A stretch of 8,066 nucleotides of DNA from CAYNNP01 sp964398215 (lineage in GTDB: Bacteria; Planctomycetota; Planctomycetia; Pirellulales; Pirellulaceae), in assembly GCA_964398215.1 (NCBI GenBank), contig CAYNNP010000277.1:1-8066 (forward strand), written 5' to 3'. The position numbers and the translations under genes are program-made. This document shows, piece after piece, positions 1-6,193 of this stretch. The notes beneath the pieces were generated by a model. That model saw only the letters and a program-made list of their open reading frames with translations. It was not told where the DNA came from and made no database searches. Positions within the stretch are counted from its first letter, which is position 1. Every line of letters starts with the position of its first letter.

Positions 1-1079
1 ACACACCTGCACCCGGCACAGACACACCTGCACCCGGCACAGACACACCTGCACCTGGTACAGACACGCCTGCCGAAGGCGACACCGAAACCGACACACC
101 TCGAAACAAACCGTTCGAGGAAGTCAAAGATGACGTTGCTCGGTCACTTGCCATCTTTCCAGCAAGACGCCGTATGGCGGAAATGAATGGTGAAGCAATC
201 GCAGTCATGAAGAGCTACTTCACTCGATATGCGATCTACAGCGGCAGCCCCACTGGCGAACCTCCCGTTCGTCCTAACCTGAAAGAGCTGGCAAAGAAGC
301 TGGGCATGGAATACAAGCGGATTGGACCACACGACGTCGAGTCAATTGCAATCGAACCAATCGCGCAATCGTTCGAGCAAGGCAGTGTCATGAATCAGCG
401 TGGTTTGCCTTTCATTGTGCAGATGTTTGGTGTCAGCAACCCTCAAGCAAACTACACCAAGAAACCTGTGTTCGCACCTGTCGTTACGGTCGATGACCAA
501 GGCCTGAAGACTTACATGTCTTGGAAGGTTGATGAGACTGAAGCTCACATTCCGCCACTTGATAACGATGGTGAAACGAAGGGCGTTCGCGAGCAAGTGG
601 TCGAAGCGATCCGTCTCGCGGAGGCTCGAAAGCTTGCTACCGAAGCCGCCGAGAAACTTGCGGATCAAATCAATAGCGGCAAAACGTTTGAGGAAGTGAT
701 TCCAGAAGATAAAAAGACTAACTTCCAGACCGGACTGGGACCTTTCAAGTGGATGGAGTCTCAGAGCTTTCAGTCGGTTTCGATCGGCAACGTTCCCAAA
801 CTAGATTCGGTTCACGACAAGTTCATGAGAGCAGTCTTTACCACCGAGCCCGGGAAGTGTGCTGTTGCTCCAAACTTGCCAGAACGCGTCGTTTACGTTG
901 TTCGGCCAAATAGCTTTCAACCACACCCAGATGATTTGAAGGAAATTTTCAAGAATCCAGTGGAGCGAATGAAGGCAATGCCATTGGGCAGCGATTCGGC
1001 TCGGCAAATCATTGGTGGATTCTATCAGCGTATCGATGAAGAAACCGGATTCAACATGATTACCGGGGACGGCGAGTAA
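1..1079 (+). CDS. Probable PpiD/SurA-like periplasmic folding factor, 5'-partial
   Basis: The frame is open from base 3 to the TAA at 1077-1079, giving 358 visible residues, and the start lies left of the window. The first ATG at 174 (residue 58) is not the real start, because coding continues upstream through a Thr/Pro/Ala-rich linker of TPAPGTD repeats. After the linker comes a PFEEVKDDV segment. Near residues 195-235 a long charged helix follows a Tyr-x-x-Trp-Lys stretch and leads into 'GKTFEEV'. This order (FxEV element, helix, 'VREQVVEA...A..LA', second FEEV) is the usual layout around parvulin-type domains in PpiD/SurA proteins. I do not see a clear parvulin catalytic domain in the visible part, so it could be chaperone-only. 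Such proteins act on exported proteins at the membrane or in the periplasm. The family call is inferred from pattern. The phosphatase gene begins 1 base after the stop, so the two are probably co-transcribed and translationally coupled. Confidence 0.6.
   Translation, partial: TPAPGTDTPAPGTDTPAPGTDTPAEGDTETDTPRNKPFEEVKDDVARSLAIFPARRRMAEMNGEAIAVMKSYFTRYAIYSGSPTGEPPVRPNLKELAKKLGMEYKRIGPHDVESIAIEPIAQSFEQGSVMNQRGLPFIVQMFGVSNPQANYTKKPVFAPVVTVDDQGLKTYMSWKVDETEAHIPPLDNDGETKGVREQVVEAIRLAEARKLATEAAEKLADQINSGKTFEEVIPEDKKTNFQTGLGPFKWMESQSFQSVSIGNVPKLDSVHDKFMRAVFTTEPGKCAVAPNLPERVVYVVRPNSFQPHPDDLKEIFKNPVERMKAMPLGSDSARQIIGGFYQRIDEETGFNMITGDGE
3..95 (+). repeat. 21-bp in-frame tandem repeat (TPAPGTD heptapeptide)
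   Basis: Copies at 3-23 and 24-44 are identical. The copy at 45-65 differs at two third-codon positions (CCT and GGT for CCC and GGC), so the peptide is unchanged. A decayed copy (TPAEGD, then TETD) covers 66-95, and TPRN follows. Bases 1-2 (AC) fit the end of another unit, so the array continues beyond the left edge. It encodes a flexible, proline- and acid-containing linker ahead of the folded part of the protein. Confidence 0.9.
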
Positions 1080-1080
1080 G

Positions 1081-1575
1081 ATGAAACGAGTTCTGTTCGT
1101 CTGCATGGGCAATATTTGCCGTTCTCCAGCGGCTGAGGCGGTCATGAAACGCTTTGCCGAAGAATTCAGCGTTGCCGTTGATGTGGACTCGGCAGGAACT
1201 CATGGTTATCACGCCGGAGAAAGACCAGACCCACGCATGGTCAGTGCTGCCGAAAACCGCGGCTACGAACTGACCAGCCGTGGACGTCAGGTCACGATCG
1301 AAGACCTGAACCAAGAGCGATTCGATTTGGTTCTAGCGATGGACCGCGAGAATTACGAAGCTCTGCAACTGCTGGCCTCTGGACCGAATAACCACATACG
1401 AATCTTTAGTGACTATCTAGATGACAACTGGCCAAACGACGTGCCTGATCCATACTACGGTGGTGACGAAGGGTTTGACGAAGTTCTTGATATGCTGGAA
1501 GAAGGCTGCCCATTGATTCTGCAGACCATGATGGGTGAAAACATCTTTGACGGCGAGTTCGAGGAAGAAGTTTAG
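1081..1575 (+). CDS. Low-molecular-weight protein tyrosine phosphatase
   Basis: This is a complete 164-residue protein, near the usual family length of about 150-160. The N-terminal P-loop has the C-x5-R-S signature: C8 is the expected nucleophile, with M9-G10-N11-I12-C13 and then R14-S15. The general-acid aspartate sits in a C-terminal DPYY motif (D123-Y126). The enzyme hydrolyses phosphotyrosine in cytoplasmic proteins through a cysteinyl-phosphate intermediate. Position 12 is Ile. In the related YwlE-type arginine phosphatases this position is Thr, so a tyrosine phosphatase is more likely. The protein ends in an unusually acidic tail (EFEEEV). The start at 1081 is one base after the preceding stop with only a weak purine-rich stretch upstream, which suggests translational coupling. 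The physiological substrate cannot be told from the context; no tyrosine kinase or polysaccharide operon is adjacent. Confidence 0.93.
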   Translation: MKRVLFVCMGNICRSPAAEAVMKRFAEEFSVAVDVDSAGTHGYHAGERPDPRMVSAAENRGYELTSRGRQVTIEDLNQERFDLVLAMDRENYEALQLLASGPNNHIRIFSDYLDDNWPNDVPDPYYGGDEGFDEVLDMLEEGCPLILQTMMGENIFDGEFEEEV

Positions 1576-1678
1576 AGCGGTTGCAAAATCGCCATCAGCA
1601 AAGAGCCAAGCACTGACAGCAATTGCTCTGCTCTTTGTTCCTCATGACAGTCCGCAGGCAAGCCAGTAGAATGACGAA
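1576..1678 (+). promoter_or_regulatory. Intergenic spacer with imperfect hairpin (possible attenuator or terminator)
   Basis: This 103-bp spacer separates the phosphatase and the hydrolase, which lie on the same strand. CAAAGAGC at 1599-1606 is exactly complementary to GCTCTTTG at 1630-1637, and the stem can extend by a G-U and an A-U pair. A 10-bp palindrome, AGCAATTGCT, lies in the loop at 1618-1627. Only a weak T-rich tail follows (TTTGTTCC), so efficient intrinsic termination is doubtful. No convincing promoter hexamers or strong ribosome binding site are seen before the ATG at 1679. Confidence 0.3.
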
Positions 1679-2446
1679 ATGGAAGTCATCACATTGCAAT
1701 CAGGAAGCAGCGGAAATTGTGTCTACATCGAATCCGATGGAGTCAGGCTACTGTTTGACGCCGGCATTAGCGGCCGCCAAGCCCAAGAACGCTTAGCCGA
1801 ATATGGCAAAGACATTCGCGCTGTTGATGCACTGATCATTTCTCACGATCACCGTGACCATACCAGTTGCATGGGCGTCTATAACCGAAAGTTTGGACTG
1901 CCAATTTACGTCACTCGGCCGACGTTCTACACAGTTCGCCAGGGAATGAAACTCGGTCGCGTCGAAAATGTACACCATTTCTGTGCTGGCGAAACATTGC
2001 GATTTGGGCACGTCGAAGTCGAAACGATGTCGACACCGCACGACGCTGCTGATGGTGTCGTCTTTGTTGTTGACGACGCAGCCCATCGCTTTGGTTTGCT
2101 AACCGACTTGGGCCATGTGTTCGATGAACTTCAACAAGTCATTTCGACCCTTGATGCTGTTTTGGTCGAAAGCAATTACGACACCAGCATGTTGGAACGA
2201 GGTTCATACCCACGTTTCTTGAAAGATCGAATTCGCGGTCCGCATGGCCACTTGTCTAATGTGGAAGCAGCAGAATTGCTGAAAGGAGCGGAGTTGTCAA
2301 AGCTCAAGTGGGCTTGCCTGGGACACTTGTCAGACGAAAACAACGACCCCGCAATCGCGATCCGCACGCACCAAAGAATCCTGGGCAAGAGCTTTCCGCT
2401 CAAATGCGCCGATCGTCGCCAAGTAAGCGAACGAATGATTGTGTAG
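1679..2446 (+). CDS. MBL-fold metallo-hydrolase, YycJ/WalJ type
   Basis: This complete 255-residue protein has the length and layout of the YycJ/WalJ branch of metallo-beta-lactamase-fold hydrolases. The family hallmark 'SGSSGNC' is at residues 8-14. The metal-binding HxHxDH motif is at H56-D57-H58-R59-D60-H61. Further expected ligands are H121 (TPHDAAD), D143 (LLTDLG) and H216 in 'LGHLSDENN'. 'SNYD' at 165-168 and 'HLSN' at 191-194 are also typical. The fold binds two metal ions and cleaves phosphodiester or similar bonds. In Firmicutes the family is linked to the WalRK system and a 5'-3' exonuclease activity has been reported; whether this holds here is not known. No walR or walK gene is adjacent. 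The start at 1679 matches the family N-terminus but has no clear Shine-Dalgarno sequence. The gene ends four bases before the assembly gap. Confidence 0.9.
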   Translation: MEVITLQSGSSGNCVYIESDGVRLLFDAGISGRQAQERLAEYGKDIRAVDALIISHDHRDHTSCMGVYNRKFGLPIYVTRPTFYTVRQGMKLGRVENVHHFCAGETLRFGHVEVETMSTPHDAADGVVFVVDDAAHRFGLLTDLGHVFDELQQVISTLDAVLVESNYDTSMLERGSYPRFLKDRIRGPHGHLSNVEAAELLKGAELSKLKWACLGHLSDENNDPAIAIRTHQRILGKSFPLKCADRRQVSERMIV

Positions 2447-2450
2447 CGCC

Positions 2451-2550
2451 NNNNNNNNNNNNNNNNNNNNNNNNNNNNNNNNNNNNNNNNNNNNNNNNNN
2501 NNNNNNNNNNNNNNNNNNNNNNNNNNNNNNNNNNNNNNNNNNNNNNNNNN
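2451..2550. other. Assembly gap, 100 N
   Basis: Exactly one hundred undetermined bases. A round 100 is the common scaffolding placeholder for a gap of unknown size. Only the first 145 codons of the leftward DUF1501 gene are visible, and DUF1501 proteins are normally around 400 residues or more. The missing sequence is therefore probably well over 100 bp and should contain the rest of that gene and the convergent intergenic region. Confidence 0.95.
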
Positions 2551-2987
2551 AATCGACCAACCCAACCGTCGCTCCGCGATTCATCCTTGCGTTGGCATGA
2601 ATGCCAAATGTCCATGGATTCAAAATGCGATCGATTTGGGTTTTCGTATCCCACTCCCTGAACAATCGCAAGCTTTGATTGCTCCAGTAGATCGGCAAAC
2701 CCCTGCAAGCCTGGGTGAAAACCAATCTCTTTGGTAATCGAAAGCGTGTCATCCTTGGCAATGGCAATCTCTGGCCTCGCTTTCTTATAGGCCGGATCGG
2801 AGTGCATGACCACGGAGTTCAACCCATCGTTGCCGCCGGCCATTTCAACAACAACCAAAATGCGTTCTTGGTCGGTTGTCGCTGCGGCGGCGTGCTGCAG
2901 CGCCCAGGGAGCATTCGTGCCAAAGGTGACCACTGCCGAGCCAATGGCGGCGTTGCGAACGAATTCACGTCTTGAATTTTTCTTCAT
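2551..2987 (-). CDS. DUF1501 family protein with Tat signal, 3' end lost in gap
   Basis: The start is the ATG at 2987-2985, 13 bp after the DUF1800 stop. Reading leftwards, 145 codons are visible before the gap. The N-terminus carries a twin-arginine signal (S5-R6-R7-E8-F9) followed by a mildly hydrophobic stretch and an Ala-rich probable cleavage zone near residues 33-36, so export in folded form is expected. Family marks are 'VEMAGGNDGLNSVV' (47-60), the 'HPGLQGFADLLEQSKLAIVQGVGY' region near 91-114, 'NRSHFESMDIWHS' (118-130) and 'DGWVGR' (140-145). DUF1501 proteins are alkaline-phosphatase/sulfatase-superfamily-like and of unknown function. They are abundant in planctomycetes and commonly paired with DUF1800, as here. 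The C-terminal half or more is missing because of the assembly, not because of visible gene decay. Confidence 0.93.
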
Positions 2988-3000
2988 TGTTTCGATCCAA

Positions 3001-4359
3001 TCATGCCAACTGAAATTCGGGCAAACTACACACCAAGTGTATCGCGTCTTTTAATCGTGTCTCAGCGTCGCCGCCTGCGTCACGATCGATTTTTACAATC
3101 CGTTCATGCGTTGATCCAGGTATCCGCACAGCAAACAAACTGGTGTCCAGCCAGTTGATTAGGTTTCGAATTCCAAAGACTTTCTGTTTTGCCATGAAAT
3201 CTGAAATCGACTGTTTTGCAAACCGCGACTTGCCACCACTGAGTACTTCGCGAATCAAATTTGCACGGCCTAGCAGCGTTGACGAATTGATCCAAGTACG
3301 GCCACCGTCCCAGCCCTTAACACTGGGTGGGAAGTACAGTCCTTGGCCAAGTTTTTCCATTGCGGTGCTCAACTGATACGCGTCGGTCGAACCTTCAAGA
3401 CAACGCAAAAAACCGATTGCCACTTCGACCGGCGAACGCAACTTGCGACCCCGCGAATGCGCAGAAAAGAACAGATTGCTCGACAAGATTCGCCCCACGG
3501 TCGGCGCGATCTGCATGCCGTCGTCACGCATTTTCTCTGCCAGTGGTTGGATCAATTCGTCCGGTGCAGTGGGCTCATCCATCACGAAAAAACGAATCAA
3601 TTTCCGGACCAAAAACACAGGTGCACTGTCCTGCTGAACCACAATCCTGACACCATCCTCGCCAGACAGATTGCCCGTCGTTCCCAACACAGACTTTTCG
3701 CCTCTGTCATTCTGATAACGATTGAATCGAAACTTGTTGCGTTTGATCTCCCAGCCCGTAAAACAGCGTGCCAGCTCGCGAATGTCTGCTTCCGTGTAGT
3801 TGCCTTCGCCCAAACAGAACAGCTCCATGATTTCCCGAGCATAATTCTCGTTCGGATGGGCTTTGCGGTTCGATGCCGAATCCAAGTAAATCAGCATGGC
3901 TGGATCTTTCGAGATCTCGAGAGCCAGTTTTCCAAAGTCACCCAGCGCATGCTTTCGCAAGAGATCGTTCTGCTGTTGCATTAGCTTGGCGTCTTCGACC
4001 TTGCTACCGCTGGTGGCAAAGTGCCCATGCCAAAACAGTGTCATCTTTTCACGTAGCTGAGCTGGCGTTCGCAGCATCCGATACGCCCACTGCGCCGATA
4101 GGCTGCGAATGTTTCCTGAAGCTAACCCTGCGCGAATCAGTGAATTCATTTCGCCTTGAAACGACTCTGGCTCACGCGCCGCCAACAACTCTTGGACCAA
4201 GTCTTGAGGATCCTGTTTGACTGCGGATTCCAATTCTTGTCGACTCGCACCAAAACCAGCACGACGAAACAGGTGCGAAGCTGCCCGCAAATCCCACGGG
4301 GTCTTGCTGGACGGCTTGAATGGTTCCCAAGCCCACTTGGGATCGATCATCTCATTCAT
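3001..4359 (-). CDS. DUF1800 family protein
   Basis: This complete 452-residue protein has the conserved DUF1800 elements in order: 'HLFRRAGFG' (29-37), 'LREKMTLFWHGHFATS' (102-117), 'AMLIYLDSASNRKAHPNENYAREIMELF' region (154-181), 'YTEADIRELARCFTGW' (188-203), 'FVRKLIRFF'-like segment (249-258) and 'PPSVKGWDGGRTWINSS' (344-360). The biochemical function is unknown. The gene lies between the 575-residue secreted protein (9-bp spacer) and DUF1501 (13-bp spacer), so the three probably form one transcript. No Sec or Tat signal is visible: the N-terminus (MNEMIDPKWAWEPFK) is polar and without a hydrophobic core, although its partner is a Tat substrate. A second in-frame ATG three codons downstream (M4) is possible. 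The first is preferred because a weak AGAGA lies about 7 nt upstream. Confidence 0.92.
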   Translation of the reverse strand: MNEMIDPKWAWEPFKPSSKTPWDLRAASHLFRRAGFGASRQELESAVKQDPQDLVQELLAAREPESFQGEMNSLIRAGLASGNIRSLSAQWAYRMLRTPAQLREKMTLFWHGHFATSGSKVEDAKLMQQQNDLLRKHALGDFGKLALEISKDPAMLIYLDSASNRKAHPNENYAREIMELFCLGEGNYTEADIRELARCFTGWEIKRNKFRFNRYQNDRGEKSVLGTTGNLSGEDGVRIVVQQDSAPVFLVRKLIRFFVMDEPTAPDELIQPLAEKMRDDGMQIAPTVGRILSSNLFFSAHSRGRKLRSPVEVAIGFLRCLEGSTDAYQLSTAMEKLGQGLYFPPSVKGWDGGRTWINSSTLLGRANLIREVLSGGKSRFAKQSISDFMAKQKVFGIRNLINWLDTSLFAVRIPGSTHERIVKIDRDAGGDAETRLKDAIHLVCSLPEFQLA

Positions 4360-4368
4360 TTCGGTTCT

Positions 4369-6096
4369 CTACGGTTTCAGGCGGATAGTGAATTCGGCTT
4401 CTAGCTGGTCATCCGAGTTGCCGAGTCGCAAAGTCGAATCGCGATAGTAACCAATGAACTGCATCAGCAAATCGATCACAGCCTCCGCCTCCTCGCGGCT
4501 GTTCCCGTCTTCCAACATGTTCTGAGCGATCAGCTGTTCGCGGTTGTCGCTTAAGATTTCTTGCAAAGAATCCGCATAGAGTCGTGCATGCGTATTGTCG
4601 CCGATTTTTGCCGGCGCAGGTTTTTGGGCATGCAAAATTTGCTTGGCCAGCGAGGTCGTACTCGAGACAACAAACTGACCATCTTTGAACGCAACCGTTG
4701 GCGAAAAATTGAACACGAGCGGTGCATCCGTCGATTTTTGTTCGCCTTCCTCGGGAACATACGTAGCAGTGACCATCTGCGAGCCATCGGCATTTTTCTC
4801 CATGTCCATTTCAAGCTGCGGGTTGCCCTCCATTGCCCCCACGACGTTCAGGAATCCGACCAAGCTCTGGAAGATACGTCGAAAATCTCGCGTCATCTTC
4901 TCGGGCTCTTTCATGTTCATGATCAGCGCGAAGGACGGGACTTTAATCGTTGGCCTTGGCAACTTGTCCGTAAAGTCTTGGCGTGCTGCTACAAAACCGA
5001 CCTCAGGTTCAAGCGACCCGAGAATGTCTTCGCCAAAATCTTTTCCAGAAAAGAACGTGGTGAGTTGCGCATCGGCTTGAGCAAAACCATCGTTGATCTC
5101 TGCATTGAACAGATCACCAGTCCAAAGCCACATTTCGTTGAACGCACGATGGGTACTGAGTGTGAACAAAGTCTCATCTACTTTTGGGATCGCCAATCCG
5201 CGGCCGCTCCCACCGGCGCCAAAGTAATACTCGCGCGGCTCGGGCATCCAATCGGATCGGAATGGCATCCGGATTTTCAAGCCTGCCAGATCCGTTTCCG
5301 CAACAAAACTCGCGGCAGCGTAAGGTGTTTCTTTCAAGCAGCTTTGAATGCCACCAAACATCAACTCAGCGACAGGATTGTTGATCTGATCTTTGAATAC
5401 GTTCTTGGCCGCACCCGACTCGCGTATTGTTTTGATGTTAACAAAACCCCAAGCCGTTTCGTTTGCTTGACGAGTTTTGGAAGCGTTGATGAAATCGGTG
5501 TCTTCCGCTAACGATGTGCCACCGTCCAAAATGCGATCAACGACTTCTTTGCCAAAGTCGGGTTTGTTTGCGATCACAAATCGATCACCGATCGTTGCAA
5601 AATGCATGCCCTTGAGTGAATAAACGGTGATATCGCGATACTCCCTTTCGCCCACCTTGTTCTTCGGATCCAGACGCGCAAACACAATCGCTTTGTCTCG
5701 CAGCAACTTCATCGTCGCGCTATCTTTTCCATGCAGAATGATCGCCGCACTTTGCGTCTTAGCCTCGAACCCCAGGCAGGCTCCTTGATCCAAGAACGCT
5801 TCCAAGGCTTCACGCCATGGCATTTTGACTTGGCCCTCGACCATCAGAACGCCCAGCATAAAATTCTTGTAACCCTGCGTCTTCGTCGCCTTCTTGAAAG
5901 CGTCCAGTTCCTCGATGCGTTCACGCAACGGGTGGTCAAAAATGGTGGAAATCAATTCCTTGGCGGCTTGGGTTTCGACGAACGCGGACGTACTGGGCGG
6001 GAAAAACTTGGCGTCACTTTGCGCTTTTTGAACTTGGCCCACTGCGATGGGGCAAATGGCGGCAAAGAGCAATGCACAGCAGCTCAGTCGAAACAT
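4369..6096 (-). CDS. Secreted protein of unknown function, DUF3352-like architecture
   Basis: This 575-residue protein starts with a Sec-type signal peptide (R3, hydrophobic 4-19, likely cleavage after AVG at 18-20). I do not place it firmly in a family. It appears to be built of two related halves. An N-terminal element reads 'IGDRFVIANKPDFGKEVVDRI', then 'SLAEDTDF' and 'WGFVNIKTI' (169-224). A C-terminal element reads 'KDGQFVVSSTTSLAKQIL' followed by 'ARLYADSLQEIL' (471-515). This 'displayed value, is-it-above-neighbour, next residue block' layout resembles DUF3352-type extracellular proteins; that is an inference. No catalytic motif, metal site, anchor or C-terminal membrane segment is seen. 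Two cysteines sit inside the signal peptide (C6, C7), with another at C15, but the lipobox rule fails, so it is probably not a lipoprotein. It is the first gene of the apparent operon with DUF1800 and DUF1501. The ATG at 6096-6094 has no good Shine-Dalgarno sequence, and a stop lies in frame at 6135-6133. Confidence 0.75.
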   Translation of the reverse strand: MFRLSCCALLFAAICPIAVGQVQKAQSDAKFFPPSTSAFVETQAAKELISTIFDHPLRERIEELDAFKKATKTQGYKNFMLGVLMVEGQVKMPWREALEAFLDQGACLGFEAKTQSAAIILHGKDSATMKLLRDKAIVFARLDPKNKVGEREYRDITVYSLKGMHFATIGDRFVIANKPDFGKEVVDRILDGGTSLAEDTDFINASKTRQANETAWGFVNIKTIRESGAAKNVFKDQINNPVAELMFGGIQSCLKETPYAAASFVAETDLAGLKIRMPFRSDWMPEPREYYFGAGGSGRGLAIPKVDETLFTLSTHRAFNEMWLWTGDLFNAEINDGFAQADAQLTTFFSGKDFGEDILGSLEPEVGFVAARQDFTDKLPRPTIKVPSFALIMNMKEPEKMTRDFRRIFQSLVGFLNVVGAMEGNPQLEMDMEKNADGSQMVTATYVPEEGEQKSTDAPLVFNFSPTVAFKDGQFVVSSTTSLAKQILHAQKPAPAKIGDNTHARLYADSLQEILSDNREQLIAQNMLEDGNSREEAEAVIDLLMQFIGYYRDSTLRLGNSDDQLEAEFTIRLKP

Positions 6097-6193
6097 ATCG
6101 ATTCTCGGACTAAAAAGGAGGGTTCTGTTGCGTCAAACAGTTTACCCAAACTTGTCCAAGCGAGTTTCTATGTTTGTATGAAGAATCGTTCTT
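6097..6193 (-). promoter_or_regulatory. Spacer and leader before the 575-residue secreted protein
   Basis: This 97-bp spacer lies between two genes on the minus strand. A short A/T-rich inverted repeat (AAGAA at 6181-6185, TTCTT at 6189-6193) directly follows the glycosyltransferase stop. A weak inverted repeat (CTGTT at 6125-6129, AACAG at 6136-6140) is followed on the minus strand by CCTCCTTTTTAG. Neither is a convincing terminator. A TTGACG hexamer (complement of 6131-6136) could be a -35 element, but no good -10 is found at the usual distance. A promoter for the downstream operon is expected here but not demonstrated. Confidence 0.25.

Noticed and set aside
174..176. ATG as the start of the first gene
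   Set aside because: The frame is open to the left edge with protein-like coding (TPAPGTD repeats, then PFEEVKDDV), so this methionine is internal.
2176..2765. Open frames running through the gap on both strands
   Set aside because: They exist only because undetermined bases contain no stop codons. Only the DUF1501 frame has independent family evidence.
3343..3984. A 213-codon open frame on the plus strand
   Set aside because: It is antisense to the conserved core of DUF1800 and shows no recognisable motif.
4384..4415. Possible lipoprotein status of the 575-residue protein because of cysteines in the signal peptide
   Set aside because: The residue before C15 is Ile, which breaks the lipobox rule, and an AVG cleavage site follows. 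The coordinates given here lie in the gene's 3' part; the cysteines are encoded near 6052-6081.
4561..5511. A 316-codon open frame on the plus strand
   Set aside because: It lies fully antisense to the 575-residue secreted protein, whose signal peptide and operon position are convincing. Its translation is rich in Arg, Cys and His with no family pattern, typical of a shadow frame.
6112..6122. AAAAAGGAGGG on the plus strand, a perfect Shine-Dalgarno sequence
   Set aside because: No start codon opening a credible frame follows at suitable distance. On the minus strand it reads as a pyrimidine-rich leader segment. I see no support for a small gene.
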